Assembly: GCF_950023065.1 (NCBI RefSeq)
Contig: NC_088679.1
Span: 75,516,001-75,580,000, forward strand
Source of the DNA: Planococcus citri
Taxonomy: Eukaryota > Arthropoda > Insecta > Hemiptera > Pseudococcidae
Direction: 5' to 3'
DNA: 64,000 nucleotides
In this document: positions 12,908 through 24,150 of the stretch, piece after piece
How the letters are laid out: the number at the start of each line of letters is the position of its first letter
How positions within the stretch are numbered: the stretch's first letter is position 1
Program-made: the position numbers and the translations under genes
The notes under the pieces: model-generated
Databases searched by the model: none
What the model was told of the DNA's origin: nothing
Seen by the model: only the letters and a program-made list of their open reading frames with translations

Positions 12908-14392
12908 ATAAGTAGACGTTTCGATTGTTCCAGATCTCAGAACATGTGTTTGTTAAAATGGCTCATGATATATTCCTAATTTTCATGTGAATTAAATGAT
13001 CAAAAATCAACTCTCACAAATCATTTCTCATTTATTCAGCGACTTATAACAAGCTGCGTTGTCAACTATCTATAACATACTAAAAGTACTACATGTACAT
13101 TGAATTATTGTTTGGATATCGGATCGCGAATTTGAAAGTAGTTTGAGCTTGTAATTTAATGTACAAGGTGAGCTTTTATCGAGGCTACTGAGATAGCCAC
13201 TCCCATATTCCTCGATGATAATAATTTTAACGTACTTAATTATGTAGTATAGAGTGTGTTTTGGTGTCCGATTATTATCATAATTATGTGTTGTGAAGTT
13301 CAAAATATTAATAATAATGTCATTTAAGCCCCTGCGTGTGTATTCATTTCATATATCCATCAAAAAAGACCCACTAACGAAAATCGGATTATTACGAATG
13401 GAACAATTTGCAGATTGCAAGAGAGTTATGTACTACTCTGTAGCACTTTATTATAAGTTTTTCAAGTTTCAACATTGAAGATAACTTTTATCCCTCTAGC
13501 CAGACAAATTTGGCAATAAAAACAATGAATTTCCTACTTTCAAATTCTGCATTGTAAGATGCTCAATTCTTCCTCGCCATTACATAAGACAAAGAAAAAC
13601 GAAATGCGATAGCCCGAGCACCGGTAATTATTCAACTATAAGTAGAATACGTTTTTTCGATTGTTCCAGATCTTAGGACATGGTGTTCTCCTTATTTTTA
13701 TGAGAATCAATAATTGATCAAAAATTAGATAACTTTTACAAATCATTATTTATCTGCGACCAAGAAGCTGCGTTGTAAACTATCCACCAAAAGTGTACGA
13801 ATTATTGTTTGTAAATCGCGATTTGAAAGTGGTTGGAGCTTGTAATTTACGTACAAGGTGAACTTTTACCGAGGCTACTGAAATAGCCACTCTCTAATTC
13901 CTCGATGATATAGTTTTAGCATACTTATATGTACCTATCACCTGGTGTAGATTGGTTCAGTGTCCGATTATTATCGTATGTATTATGAAGTTCAAGGTCA
14001 GATTCTCCTGCACATGACACTTCCACACTCGGGAAAATCAGCAGCCTGTTATGTCTATTATAACAGGCTGCTGATTTTCCTGAGTCTGGAAGTGTCACGT
14101 GCAGGAGAATCTGACCTTGAACTTCATAACACATACGGGTAGTAGGCACCCATTGAATAATTACATGATCAATTCCATTTCAAAGTCAATGTTCCATCAT
14201 GATTCGATGGCCCCGGTACTTTGTGGTAAGTTTTTTTCCCTTCAAATTTTAACACTGAAGGTAGCTTAGCTTTTATTGCTTCAGTCAGACGAATTTAGCA
14301 ATTAAAAAATTATTAATTCCCTACTTCCCAAGTCTGGATTGTAAGATGCTCAATTTTCCCTCGCCTTAATATTAGGCCAAGAAAGATGAATA
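12908..14392. repeat. Tandem segmental duplication, two copies of about 0.7 kb
   Basis: Copy 1 (about 12908-13608) and copy 2 (about 13638-14392) share ordered landmarks: TCGATTGTTCCAGATCT at 12921 and 13657, aagctgcgttgt, GAGCTTGTAATTTA, ctcgatgata, TGTCCGATTATTATC and TTGTAAGATGCTCAATT. The two copies differ by many substitutions and small indels. Copy 2 contains the 161-bp hairpin at 13976, whose left arm matches copy 1 around 13280. No gene recognised in either copy. Confidence 0.85.
13976..14136. repeat. 161-bp near-perfect palindrome (hairpin)
   Basis: Arms of 77 bp (13976-14052 and 14060-14136) are separated by a 7-bp loop. I count about four mismatches in 77 positions. The stem contains AGATTCTCCTGCAC on the left and its complement on the right. 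Transcribed from either strand it would fold into one long hairpin RNA. The overlapping short frames on both strands are products of the symmetry and do not suggest protein coding. Confidence 0.9.
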
Positions 14393-14559
14393 GCAAAAAA
14401 AAAATATTCCAAACCTAATACAACAAAGAATAGCACAACAAAGTGCGCAACACGTGTTCGAACCCCCCCCCCCCCCCCCGTGGAAGTTTTACAACAACGC
14501 GTATTCGATCAATGCATTATATTTTTGTAATCATTTTGAAAGCAAGAAATTAGTGGAAC

Positions 14560-14900
14560 GTTTCATGCTTGCCTTTCTGCAATCTTGGCATAAAACAGAA
14601 CTTTCCTCGTAACTTTCGCATAAAACAGGACTTCACTAGCAACTTTTGACATAACACAGAAATTTTCTTACAACATTCACGTAAAAAAGAAATCATTCTT
14701 TGCAACTTTGGAACAGAAATAGGACTCTATCTCCAATTTTCGCATAGTAATTTTTTTTTTTTTTTTTGCATTTTCGGCAAAATAGTATTTTTTAGCATTA
14801 AGTAATAAAAGCAAATACCTTTTGTGTTACTTTTGGTAAAAAAAAAGAGCAGGACTTCAAACACGGATTTCTTTCATGCCTTACGAGTTTTCAGTTCAAC
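14560..14900. repeat. Diverged repeat also present at 17290-17660
   Basis: Both places carry ctcgtaacttt-ggcat(a/g)aaacagaa, a tract with tttgcaactttggaacagaa, and CTTTTGGTAAAAAA followed by GCAGGACTTC. The order is the same and homopolymer lengths vary. Related but weaker text is seen at 24.5-24.9 kb. Probably a decayed transposon interior. An open frame of 67 codons at 14824-15027 lies partly inside it and is not supported otherwise. Confidence 0.65.
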
Positions 14901-15489
14901 TTTCACCAGAGATTCTTTGAGGAAAGAAAATGTAGCTGAAATGTCGAAGCTAGTGCCAAAAAGTCTTATCAGAGATGTAGACAGCACTTTTTCAGAATTA
15001 TTGGAGATTCTTGCGGACAACTGCTGAATGACGAGACGTCACTACTCAGCAAGATATTTGCAAAATCAGCGAAAAATTCAAAAATGTACCTACGATTCCC
15101 TACAGCAAATTACTTTCATGAAGTGGTAAATACAGCTACAGCTGCATGCTCCGGCCGCATCAAATGCAAGGGCATTTAGCCCTCTGAAATACGGAGTCCC
15201 AAGTCTCTCATGATCTTTCACTAACAGAGAGACTCAGTAGGTAGATACATAGATCGAATTGACCTCAAAAAGTCGAGTGAAATTTTTATGCGTCCAAAAT
15301 AAAAGTACGACGCGTCAAAATGTCACTAGTGAGTCTCGAAAAAGCATCCATTGCATATAATAAACATGACATTTCAACATGAAAGAATCGACTAAGTATT
15401 AAACATAATATTTTGTTTTTAAAAAAAGTTTGCTTAGAAACGTCATTGACGTCATTGTGTAGAAAAACTATTTTCATTTTTTTTTACAT

Positions 15490-16495
15490 CAGGGTGTCTA
15501 ACAAAATCTGAAAACTAAAAAGAAGGACTTTGGAAGGACCTCGGAAGGACCTTCCGGAAGGACATTTTAAAAATTAAAAATGCACCTACTGACCCCCCCT
15601 TCATTCATTTTTACAAAATTGGCAAAAAAAACGTCGAAAATTTATAATCTTTAAAAGAAACAAAAAAATTATTAGTATTCAAAATAGACCTGATAAATTT
15701 CTTGTGAAATGACTACCAAATCCAAAAACGAAATTTCGTACTTTTTTCGTATCCCTCGCTTACTTTTTAGATATCAAAATTGAGTACTTAAGGGAAACTA
15801 ATTTGATGAAAAATTTCAATTTTTTACTCCAAATCCCCCCCCCTTCACACCAAGATTTTTTCCAAACAATTGGCCAGATGTGGTTCGAAACATTTTCTAA
15901 AAAGGGAAGTTAGAAACAAAAATGTCAAATAATTTTTGTAGCAGAATAATTGCAATCTGACCGAAGGAAGCGAGGGTGAAAGCTGAGAAAAATTGATAAT
16001 TCAAAACGTAAAACATCATGTATTTTTTATGCAAAAAGTTGATTTTCATAGCTTCAAAATTTACAAATTTTAAAAGTTTTCAGAAAATTTCATAGGTGTT
16101 TATCATGGTTAAAAATATGAATAAACGCCCGAGCGAAGCGAGGGCAAAAGCTTTCGAAAATTCACAATTCCTGAGTAGTAAAACAGCATTATTTTTGATT
16201 TGAAGAGTCATATTTTTCTATCCTTTAACTTCAGTCAGAGAATAAAAAAGAAAAATGATCTAGCCCGAGCGAAGCGAGGGCGAAAGCTGTGGAAAATTGA
16301 TACAATACGAGACGTAAGAAAACACCATTCCTAATTTTTATAAAAGGACAGAATTATTAGAAAATTCAGAAAAAAGAAGGACCTTCGGGCAAAAAGAAGG
16401 ACTTTTGAAGTACTTTTTGAAAAAGAAGGACCAATAGGCAAAAAGAAGGACTTTTACTGACCTGGAAGGACCGGAAGGACCGTTAGACACCCTGT
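15490..16495. mobile_element. Non-autonomous DNA transposon, CAGGGTGTCTAAC family
   Basis: The left end CAGGGTGTCTAAC and the right end GTTAGACACCCTG are perfect inverted repeats. TACAT lies immediately outside both ends (15485-15489 and 16496-16500), a possible 5-bp target duplication, though other copies do not confirm it. Both ends carry repeats of AAGAAGGAC in the same orientation. The interior has CCCGAGCGAAGCGAGGGC-type motifs near 15961, 16131 and 16261. No transposase. Related ends occur at 30802-31347, 36419 and 43167-44263. Confidence 0.75.
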
Positions 16496-17659
16496 ACATT
16501 GTCTATTTTCATTATTTTATTCGTTTTTAGATCTTTCATGTTCGATTTTTTTAAAAATGGTCTACGTATTTTTAATACTCATTTTGTTCTTATTTTATTG
16601 ATCTTCACTAGAAGAATGGCGCGGCGTATGAAATGTAGTGAGTAAGTAGTCAAGTACCTTATCTACAAATTTACTGTTTCAATAATAATTCATTTGCAAC
16701 ATTTTTCATCAGTTTGTTCATCGTTACAATTTCTCAAGAATGTTCGCGTTTTTTTAAATAATTGAATCAATTACCTATACAAAAATTCCAATTTTAGGTG
16801 AAGGGGGGGGGAGGGGAGTGAGAGAGAATTTGGGAAATTCAAGTCGGCAAATTTGAGGAAACTAATTCGTCAAAAATTTGAGGAAAATGAGCAGGAAAAT
16901 TTGAATAAATTAAGTTGGCAGATTTGCTGCTTTCACCCCCCCCCCCTTCATCACAACTAACACGCGAGGTTTTCTCACTTTGCTTTCAAATTAAAAATTA
17001 AGTAAGTTTCCGAGTCCATCTGGAAAAAGACTACTCGAAAAATAATATTACATTTGTTTTAAAAATATTGTTTTTTTATTTGCAGGGAGGGTGTCTGATA
17101 AATTCAGTACAAAATGACATTTTTTTTGCAACATTGATAAAAAAACGAACTTGTTGCAATTTAGGTGAAAACATAACATTTATTGAGATAGTTTTGAAAG
17201 CCAATGTTTCAATTTTGAAGAAATGGATACAAAATTTGATGAAATTAAATTTATTCAATATTTATAAAGAGCTAGAAATTAATGAAAAGTTTGAAAGTCA
17301 ATACAGAACATTTCTCGTAACTTTGGCATGAAACAGAACCTTTTTTTTCGTAACTTTGATACAAAATAGGATTGATATATTCCAACAGGACTTTTTTTTT
17401 TGCATTTTTTGAAACAACACAGGAATTTTCTTTCAACTTTCACGTAAAAAAATAATCAATCTTTGCAACTTTGGAACAGAATAATTAAAATTTAGACCTT
17501 AAGTATTTAAAACTTCTGCACAAAACATTTTTTTTTGTATTTCTGACAAAATACTTGTCGTACATATTTTTTTCCAGTATTAATAGAAACCAAATTTTTT
17601 TTGGTGGAACTTTTGGTAAAAAAGCAGGACTTCCAACTCGAAATTCTTTCAAATATTTA

Positions 17660-19600
17660 TATCAAGGATTTATCAATTCTTACATCGAACTAGGAATGAA
17701 CTAAGTTTCCGATTCTGTGTAAAAAAAAATGATAAACATCGAAGCATATGAGACGTACGAGTGTATTATCTCAAGCAAAACATGAAACTTTTTTTTTGCA
17801 ATTTATTGTGACAAAAAACACGGCTAATAAATTTTGACAGAACAGCGGGTCTGATGAGGATTTTCTTCTAACATATATTTCAATTTGCTGGACGCAAAAC
17901 ATTAAGTAAGCAATTTTTTTTCAATCTTCCAACCTTGAAAGGAGGTATCAAAATTTCTCAATTTTTGCCAATACCTCAAAATGAATGTTAAGTCAAGAGA
18001 TGAACTCGAAAAAAAAAATAAAGCAGGCGAGACCTATTTGCAACTTGGACAAAGAACATCACCATTTTTTGTCAATTATGACCAAAAAACACAATTTTTA
18101 CAGCAATTTCGCAACAAAAAAGAAAAGCACGACTCAATCACCTCGAATCTTAAAGAATCGCTGCAAATGAATTCACCACGCAATGTAAACACGTTGTAAA
18201 GATTATTGCTCGCTTTACAGCAGCGCGAGAAGTTATTCCATCCATTCTAAACACCGTCGTCGCGTATACTTTCGCGAAGAGTTTATGAATATTCGAGTAC
18301 TTTTTAAATCCCTTTTTAAAAAGCGTCCGCGTCGCGCGTCGTATCGAAAGCGAAATGAATAAATAAGCAAACGAAAACGAATAAATTATTCGGTATAGAT
18401 TTGAAAAAATAAACCAACCGGGTAAGGAGGAAAAAAAATCCATAAAACGTCATCCAAATATCTGTTGACTGTCTTTACAAAGAAGAGGTTGGTAGGCGGT
18501 TTTTTTTTATACACTGTAAAAATATTTTCTCGGGCTTCTTTGAAAAGCTCGAGCCAGGTACAGGTAAACCGGCAAAATACGACCAAGTAAACAGGTCAGC
18601 GTGAGGGGGAGTGCTTTCTCATGGACATTCGTTAATCGCGAGCTCGGCAACGAAATGATACGAATTCAGGGCGCGAGTCGAGCTTTTATACTTTTTTCCC
18701 CCTTCCCTCGCTTAACTAAATGTTTACATTTATGTCGCAATAGATTTTTATGGCGTTGACGAAAGTTGAGTCAATGATGGCGAAGTACCTAGTTCAGTTT
18801 CTGACATGGTAGCGGAACAAGGTGGTTATGGGGATAGAGGGGGGAGGGGGTTGGTGATGCTGAAGAAGACGAAAGAAAAAAACACGGTACCGTATCACGT
18901 ATCGTATTACATTTTTGATAAGTTTTCGCCGGCTCTTCTTTTCGTTTTATTGTATTAACGTACATAAGCCGACAACAAAGCAAGGCGAAGAAGAAAAAAG
19001 GTGGAAAATTTTTACAGGTATTTTTCTCCTCGTTGTTATTACGTACGATTCAACTTCTAAAATAACGTTGATTATTACCAACGAAAAACTGCTAGAAAAT
19101 GATATTTCGACCATTTTTTTCCACCTCTCGGTATAGTTTTCATTCACCTCATGACCATGTTCTTCGTGTTGAATTAAATCAGCAGACGTATCGTATCGAT
19201 CGATTCGTACGTACTTCGTATACAATTTTCTATTTCACTTTGATGATATTCTTTCAATTTCTTTCATTTTTTTCCACGACGATGACGATTACCAGGGGAC
19301 GAGAGAGCATATTTATTTCCCCCATCGAGTATATAACATGAAAGCGTGTTCGGTTTACATTTTTCATTGTTTTTGTTGATTCGTTTCGTATTGTATAGAA
19401 AAAAATATACAAATAGCTACCTGTATATAGACCTACCTACGAGTACCTACGTGAAGTGTAGAAAAGATTTATGCAAGTTACATAATGTACATAATTTAAA
19501 GCACACAAAAAAAATAATACATAGGGAAAAAATTTTGATTTTATTCTTATCGTGTAACTCGAGCTAAGCTGCCATGCCACGTGCTCGCTCGTTTATGTAT
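17660..19600. other. No convincing gene; CG-rich patch at 18200-18700
   Basis: AT-rich flanks surround a stretch around 18200-18700 with many CG dinucleotides (for example gtccgcgtcgcgcgtcgtat), which may mark regulatory DNA or an untranslated exon. Open frames on both strands at 18.0-18.6 and 18.8-19.6 kb overlap each other and lack splice or start support. Confidence 0.4.
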
Positions 19601-19610
19601 AATAAAGAAG

Positions 19611-19620
19611 TATATATAAC
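19611..19620 (+). promoter_or_regulatory. TATA box upstream of candidate first exon
   Basis: TATATATAAC sits 54 bp before the ATG at 19674. A transcription start about 30 bp downstream of the TATA would give a short 5' leader. The neighbourhood (19550-20050) is CG-containing, unlike its flanks. Confidence 0.4.
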
Positions 19621-19673
19621 TGTACAAGTGGTATTAATTTTTAAACCCGAGTTGGCGGCTGTGGCACGCGACG

Positions 19674-19752
19674 ATGAAATTCTCGTATGAAAATTTTATA
19701 AGCTCGGCAGTCGTCGTCGGTCTGCTGCTGCTAACAGAACCGCCTGCGCCTT
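19674..19752 (+). CDS. Candidate first coding exon with signal peptide
   Basis: ATG at 19674 opens a 26-codon frame. It has a short polar start (MKFSYEN), a hydrophobic stretch (AVVVGLLLL) and a small-residue region ending in PPAP, which together resemble a secretory signal peptide. A GTACGT donor at 19753 would end the exon in phase 1. A TATA box stands at the expected distance upstream. No second exon could be identified downstream within reach, so the product is unknown and the call rests on this single exon. It could equally be chance in a CG-rich regulatory patch. Confidence 0.35.
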
Positions 19753-20288
19753 GTACGTATGAATGAAATACGTATACTTATTTTTCCGTCGGCGAAGTCG
19801 CTTTTGACATGTATACGTACGTAACTGTATGAATAGCAAGTATAAGAAAGAGCGAGAGACGAGGCAGGGAGATGGATTAATTTTCCAACCAGATGAAGCC
19901 TCGAGCTGAGAAAAAAAAAACCGAGACGTCGACTGCGTAATTATTCTGATTTCAATTTATTTATGTGTATACTCTCTGAGAAAGAGAAACACACAGAGGT
20001 ATACGAGGATTAGGCGAGGATTGGTTGGCAGCGATGAATTCGACTGTGTGGAATGAAAATTTCATCGTGGTTTGAATTTTCTAGTCGTAGATAGCGAATT
20101 TAAATTCACTTTGGATCAAAAACAAAGGCTTCGTATGCGTTCAATTCAGAATGGGCTATTTGATGGACGGATGCTGAGAAAAGAACAAGTTGAATTTTTC
20201 AAAAACCAATACAAACTTTCTATACAATGATAGCAAGCGAATTCCAAAGATTTGTGAGGCTGAGATTCTCAATGGAAGCTTTAGTCTG

Positions 20289-21070
20289 AGGCCATTCCAA
20301 GTCATTTCGACCAAGAAGTGTCAAGCAGGAGGGGGGGGGGGGGGGTGTGTCAGCGATTTTTTTGAAATTTTTTCTGCGGAAAAACCTTCCGAAAAGATGA
20401 CTAATGGCGCATGTCAAAGCTCTCTAGCTCTTTTTTAAGGGCTGTTAGGGGGTGTCAAAGTTTTCAGTGAACTTGAAATATCATCCACTTCAGCAGTGGA
20501 ATACTCAATAATCGCGATACCTACCAAAATGAAAATTTTTCCAATAGTTAGGGATATTGAGAGGCTTTCTGGTGATATCATAAAAATCAGTGTTGCCACT
20601 TTTTTTCGTACGAAAAATTAGCTCGAAAAGTTTCAAAACGTAGTTTTTGTATCGTTCAAACTCTCAAAAATTCTGAAAAAAATAAATTGATGACAATTTT
20701 TCATGCTGAACAACATATTAAAAAATTGGGATTGCATTATGTCGTAAAGTTGATTTAAAAAAATTGAAAGTTTGCGAAAAAATTCGATTTTTTTTTAAAA
20801 CAAGAAGTAAAGTTTTGACAGGTGAAGTTGACCCATTTGACCCCCTATTTCTACGTATCCGTTGAAAAAGTTGAAAAAACTCCTTCACTCGACAAAATAA
20901 ACTCATCACAAAAAAAATAAAAATTCAAAAAATTAACGAATTTTAATTTTTTTAAATTGACTTTACGACATAATGCAATCCCAATTTTTTAATATGTTAT
21001 TCAGCATGAAAAGTTACCCACAATTTATTTTGTTTCAGAATTTTTGAGAGTTTGAACGATACGAAAACTG
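20289..21070. mobile_element. Palindromic DNA transposon, copy C, right end missing
   Basis: It starts with a diverged GGCCATTCCAAGTCATTTC (family GGGTCATTCCACGTCAATTC) and follows copy A through the left arm, including cagtgttgccactttttttcgtacg and the turn near 20950. It stops matching at about 21070, where copy A continues toward cgtacgaaaaaaagtggcaac. The right end of the element is therefore lost. A G run of about 15 lies at 20331, where copy A has only short G stretches. Confidence 0.8.
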
Positions 21071-21263
21071 TTTGGTTAAACATTTTACCTATCCGCGTGT
21101 GTAGTTACCTATCTGTACATAATGTTGATTAGAACCGGTTGGCATGAAGCCAAATAAAATGTAGCGTTTTTTCTCACACTTTTTCTACTCGTTCTCGTGC
21201 ACCTTTTCCTCAGTATAATTTTACCTCTGTACTTTGTAATGTCGTAATTTTCGTTATGCCTTT

Positions 21264-21950
21264 TTAAAGTTTCCGGTTATAATTTTCGGATCTTGAGTAA
21301 AAGGCAGTTCGACAATAAATTTTCCATCCGGGCCTCGTTTTGTGATCTCATCGAAATGTTTCAAGAAGGCTTTGTATTCTTTGGACCGGAGGCAGAGGGT
21401 AGGAATATTTTCAATTTCCCAAAACCGTTTCATCTGCGACTCAACTTGGGAGACAGTCAGGTTACAACTCGATTTCAGCAGTTTCTTTGAGTTCGGGAAA
21501 AAGATAGGATTGTTAGGATGAGTTGATGAGACAATCCAACCAACTCTCGATTCACAAAATGCAAATTGATGCTATATTATAGGACAGGTTACCCACGATA
21601 TAGTTATACAGCTCAATACCAAATAACGCATCGATGCCTGGAATGTTAACCTCTTTACAATAGAAGGCTCAGTGAGGGGGAATTTGCATAATTCACCACA
21701 TAAATTGCCAATCACTCGACTGCAGGAATACAGTAACTTGTTGATAACTGAGAAGGATGCATCGAACTCAGCTTTATTCCCACGAGAGGACATGGTAAGC
21801 TTCAGCATGTAAGATGAATTTGTCTCAGCATTTCCAACACCGCTGATACAAGAATGAGATTTATGGGTAGGTAAGTTGAAGCGCTTCACGAAGGAATTTA
21901 ACACAAGATTGACCTGAGAACCGCTGTCCAAAAGCAAACGAAATCAGCGT
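21264..21950 (-). pseudogene. BEL/Pao retrotransposon pol fragment (protease and following region)
   Basis: The minus-strand frame 21937-21572 begins LLDSGSQVNLV, the aspartyl-protease active-site motif in BEL/Pao style (LLDSGSQxxFI), followed by a GVG-type flap segment. In a different frame, GIDALFGIELYNYIVG (about 21590-21640) matches the IDxLLGxDxY segment. Further on, RVGWIVS (family KLGWILSG) and MKRFWEIENIP (family LxxFWExEEI) lead to a segment with EITKRGPDGKFIVELPF. The change of frame plus loss of RT, integrase and LTRs shows a dead fragment. A second BEL/Pao piece lies at 62211-62456. Confidence 0.85.
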
Positions 21951-22143
21951 TGCCGACCCTAGGGATTTCCCTAGATTGAGGGAATTATGAGGGTTTTCAA
22001 AAATCTAAATGAACAAAATATGTGAAGAAAATGTAGCTCAGAAAATGAATACCATTTCAACGATAAACAACACCACGTGAGGAGACACAATGGCTGCTGC
22101 AAGGCAGAGGAATTCCCAAGCAGCGCATGTCCACAGTATACAT

Positions 22144-23506
22144 CAGTGTTGAAAACCGTTTGGATTTGAATTTGTTGTGATTTTCAGAACCTTTGAAAAT
22201 AAGTGGTTCTGGTTTCGGTTCTCAAAAGGTTCCCAGTTGTGGCTTTGAAATGGTTTTGTTTTGGTTCCAAAAGGTACCTTTCACATTGTTCTTCCAAAAT
22301 GGTTCTCAATTTTTTTCTTACTCAAACGGTTCTGGTTGTTCTTTTTGATTCTCCTTTGATGTTTTGCTGGTTCTGCTGGTGGTTCCACCAATAAGAACAC
22401 CACTTCAATTGGTTCCGGTTCTCCTGGTTCTTTTGGTTCTTACCAGTTTTCGCTCTAATTAGTGAAATAATGAAAAAACTTAAAAATTTCTGGTAGCCTG
22501 CAGGCACTTGTTTTCAGAGTTCTATTTTACTTGGAGTAATGGACACTTTCAAAAAAAAGTAGAAATCAAAAAAACAAGAAAAAAGGAAACCTTACTTATA
22601 GTAAAAACTCACAAAATGCCTATCTTACTTTGACTCATACCCACTCGCAAAAAACGTTAAATTAAGGTTGCATTTTTGGGAAAGGGGACAGGGTTGGTAC
22701 CAACTACCAATCATTGAAAATTCAATTTGAATCACTGTTGAAAAATAATAAAAATATATCCATCAGCCAACCTCAACTCTAAGACACCTCAGATAATACT
22801 AAACATTTTGGTCAAAATATTAGAAATTCTTGCAAAGTTTCATGGTAGGTAAAGGTTGCATGTCACCCCTTCAAAAACCTCATAAAAATGTAATCCAAAC
22901 TTTTACAAATCATTTTTTTCAAATGAGGAGGGGGGTACGCTTAACCAAAACATCAAGGAATGATTAACTTAGTGTACTAGGAATGGAAAACAAAAAAAAA
23001 CTTACATTTAGAAATAAAACAGAAAGTCAGAAAGGTGATGAACACAAAACTAGAAGGCACTATTGAAGGAAAATTATCCATCAGCCAACCTCAACCCCAA
23101 GATACTTCAACTCCAATACAATACCTCAAATAATACTCATAAACATTTCTGTCAAAATCAGAGATGGGGCGATTCAAAAAAAAAAAAAATATCAGGAACC
23201 TTTAGAACAGATTCCTGAAAAGGGGTTCTGGTTGTTCTTCATGAACAGCAATGGAACCTTTTTCTGGTTCTCATACTAGTGGTCTTTTCCAAAAAAAACC
23301 TCAATTGGTACTAAAGGGTTCCCAATTTGTTTGAAATATATTACAATTAAGGTTCCCCCATTTAATGGTTCTTAGAACCTTTTGAATTTAGTGGTTCTTT
23401 TGGTACTTCTCTTTTCCAAATTTTGAAACGGTTCTGATGGTTCTGGTTCCAGTTTCACCTGACCTAAAAAAGCGGTTGTGGTGGTTCCAAACGGTTTTCA
23501 ACACTG
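22144..23506. mobile_element. hAT-like non-autonomous element with GGTTCT repeats
   Basis: Terminal inverted repeats begin CAGTGTTGAAAACCGTTTGG and are perfect for about 21 bp. A perfect 8-bp target duplication GTATACAT lies at 22136-22143 and 23507-23514. An 8-bp duplication with C-A-G-type ends is characteristic of the hAT superfamily. Internally, near both ends, the plus strand is packed with GGTTCT/GGTTCC hexamers. No transposase frame. The paralogous segment at 25.2-25.5 kb lacks this insertion at the matching point. Confidence 0.88.
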
Positions 23507-23965
23507 GTATACATTATACAATCACAACCAACATAGAGAATTCAAAGGGTAAAGATTTTAAAGGGTAAGAATCAATTTTTATAAATAAGTTTTTAATAGA
23601 TTTCATGACTTGTCATATTTTTCAACTATTTGACTAGTCTTCTCCACAGATTGAAGTAATTTTTCAGTTAAAACATACTTATTTCTAACACGCGTAACAG
23701 TTACTTGGTGGTAGAAATTGGTTTGGTAATGTTGTATGTATAGTGATAATAACCTTCGAGTAGGTAGAGCCTCTTGACAATATTTTTCTGTTTCAGGTGA
23801 TTTCTGTCGATTTCATTGTTTTTTTTTTGTATTTGTATACAATATTTTATTAACATATTTCAGCCATTTTCTGGCGCAATTTTTGTTAAATTTATGCGAA
23901 TGTTATCAGCGTTGACTGTTGATGCGTTATTCTGATTCGTGTTTCAATTTCAAGCGAGTAATTTT

Positions 23966-24150
23966 CAACGATGTTTCATAAAACCATGAATTTTCGACAC
24001 AAACAATTATGGGAAGTTCTATATAGAACTATCTTGACATTTCATAACTTGTTGGTTAAAAGTAAGTAACTTTCAACAATGGTTCATAAAATCTTGAATT
24101 TTCGACATAATTTATGAAATTTTACTGAAATTTCATAACTTGGTGGTAAT
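23966..24150. repeat. Two-copy tandem repeat, unit about 106 bp
   Basis: TTTCATAAAACCATGAATTTTCGACA and its near-copy starting at about 24072 are 106 bp apart. Both are followed by atttcataactt-g(t/g)tggt. Intergenic; no coding potential seen. Confidence 0.7.

Noticed and set aside
14459..14482. Possible tRNA T-arm (gtgttcgaaccc)
   Set aside because: It runs straight into a C homopolymer; no acceptor stem, D-arm or anticodon arm can be built.
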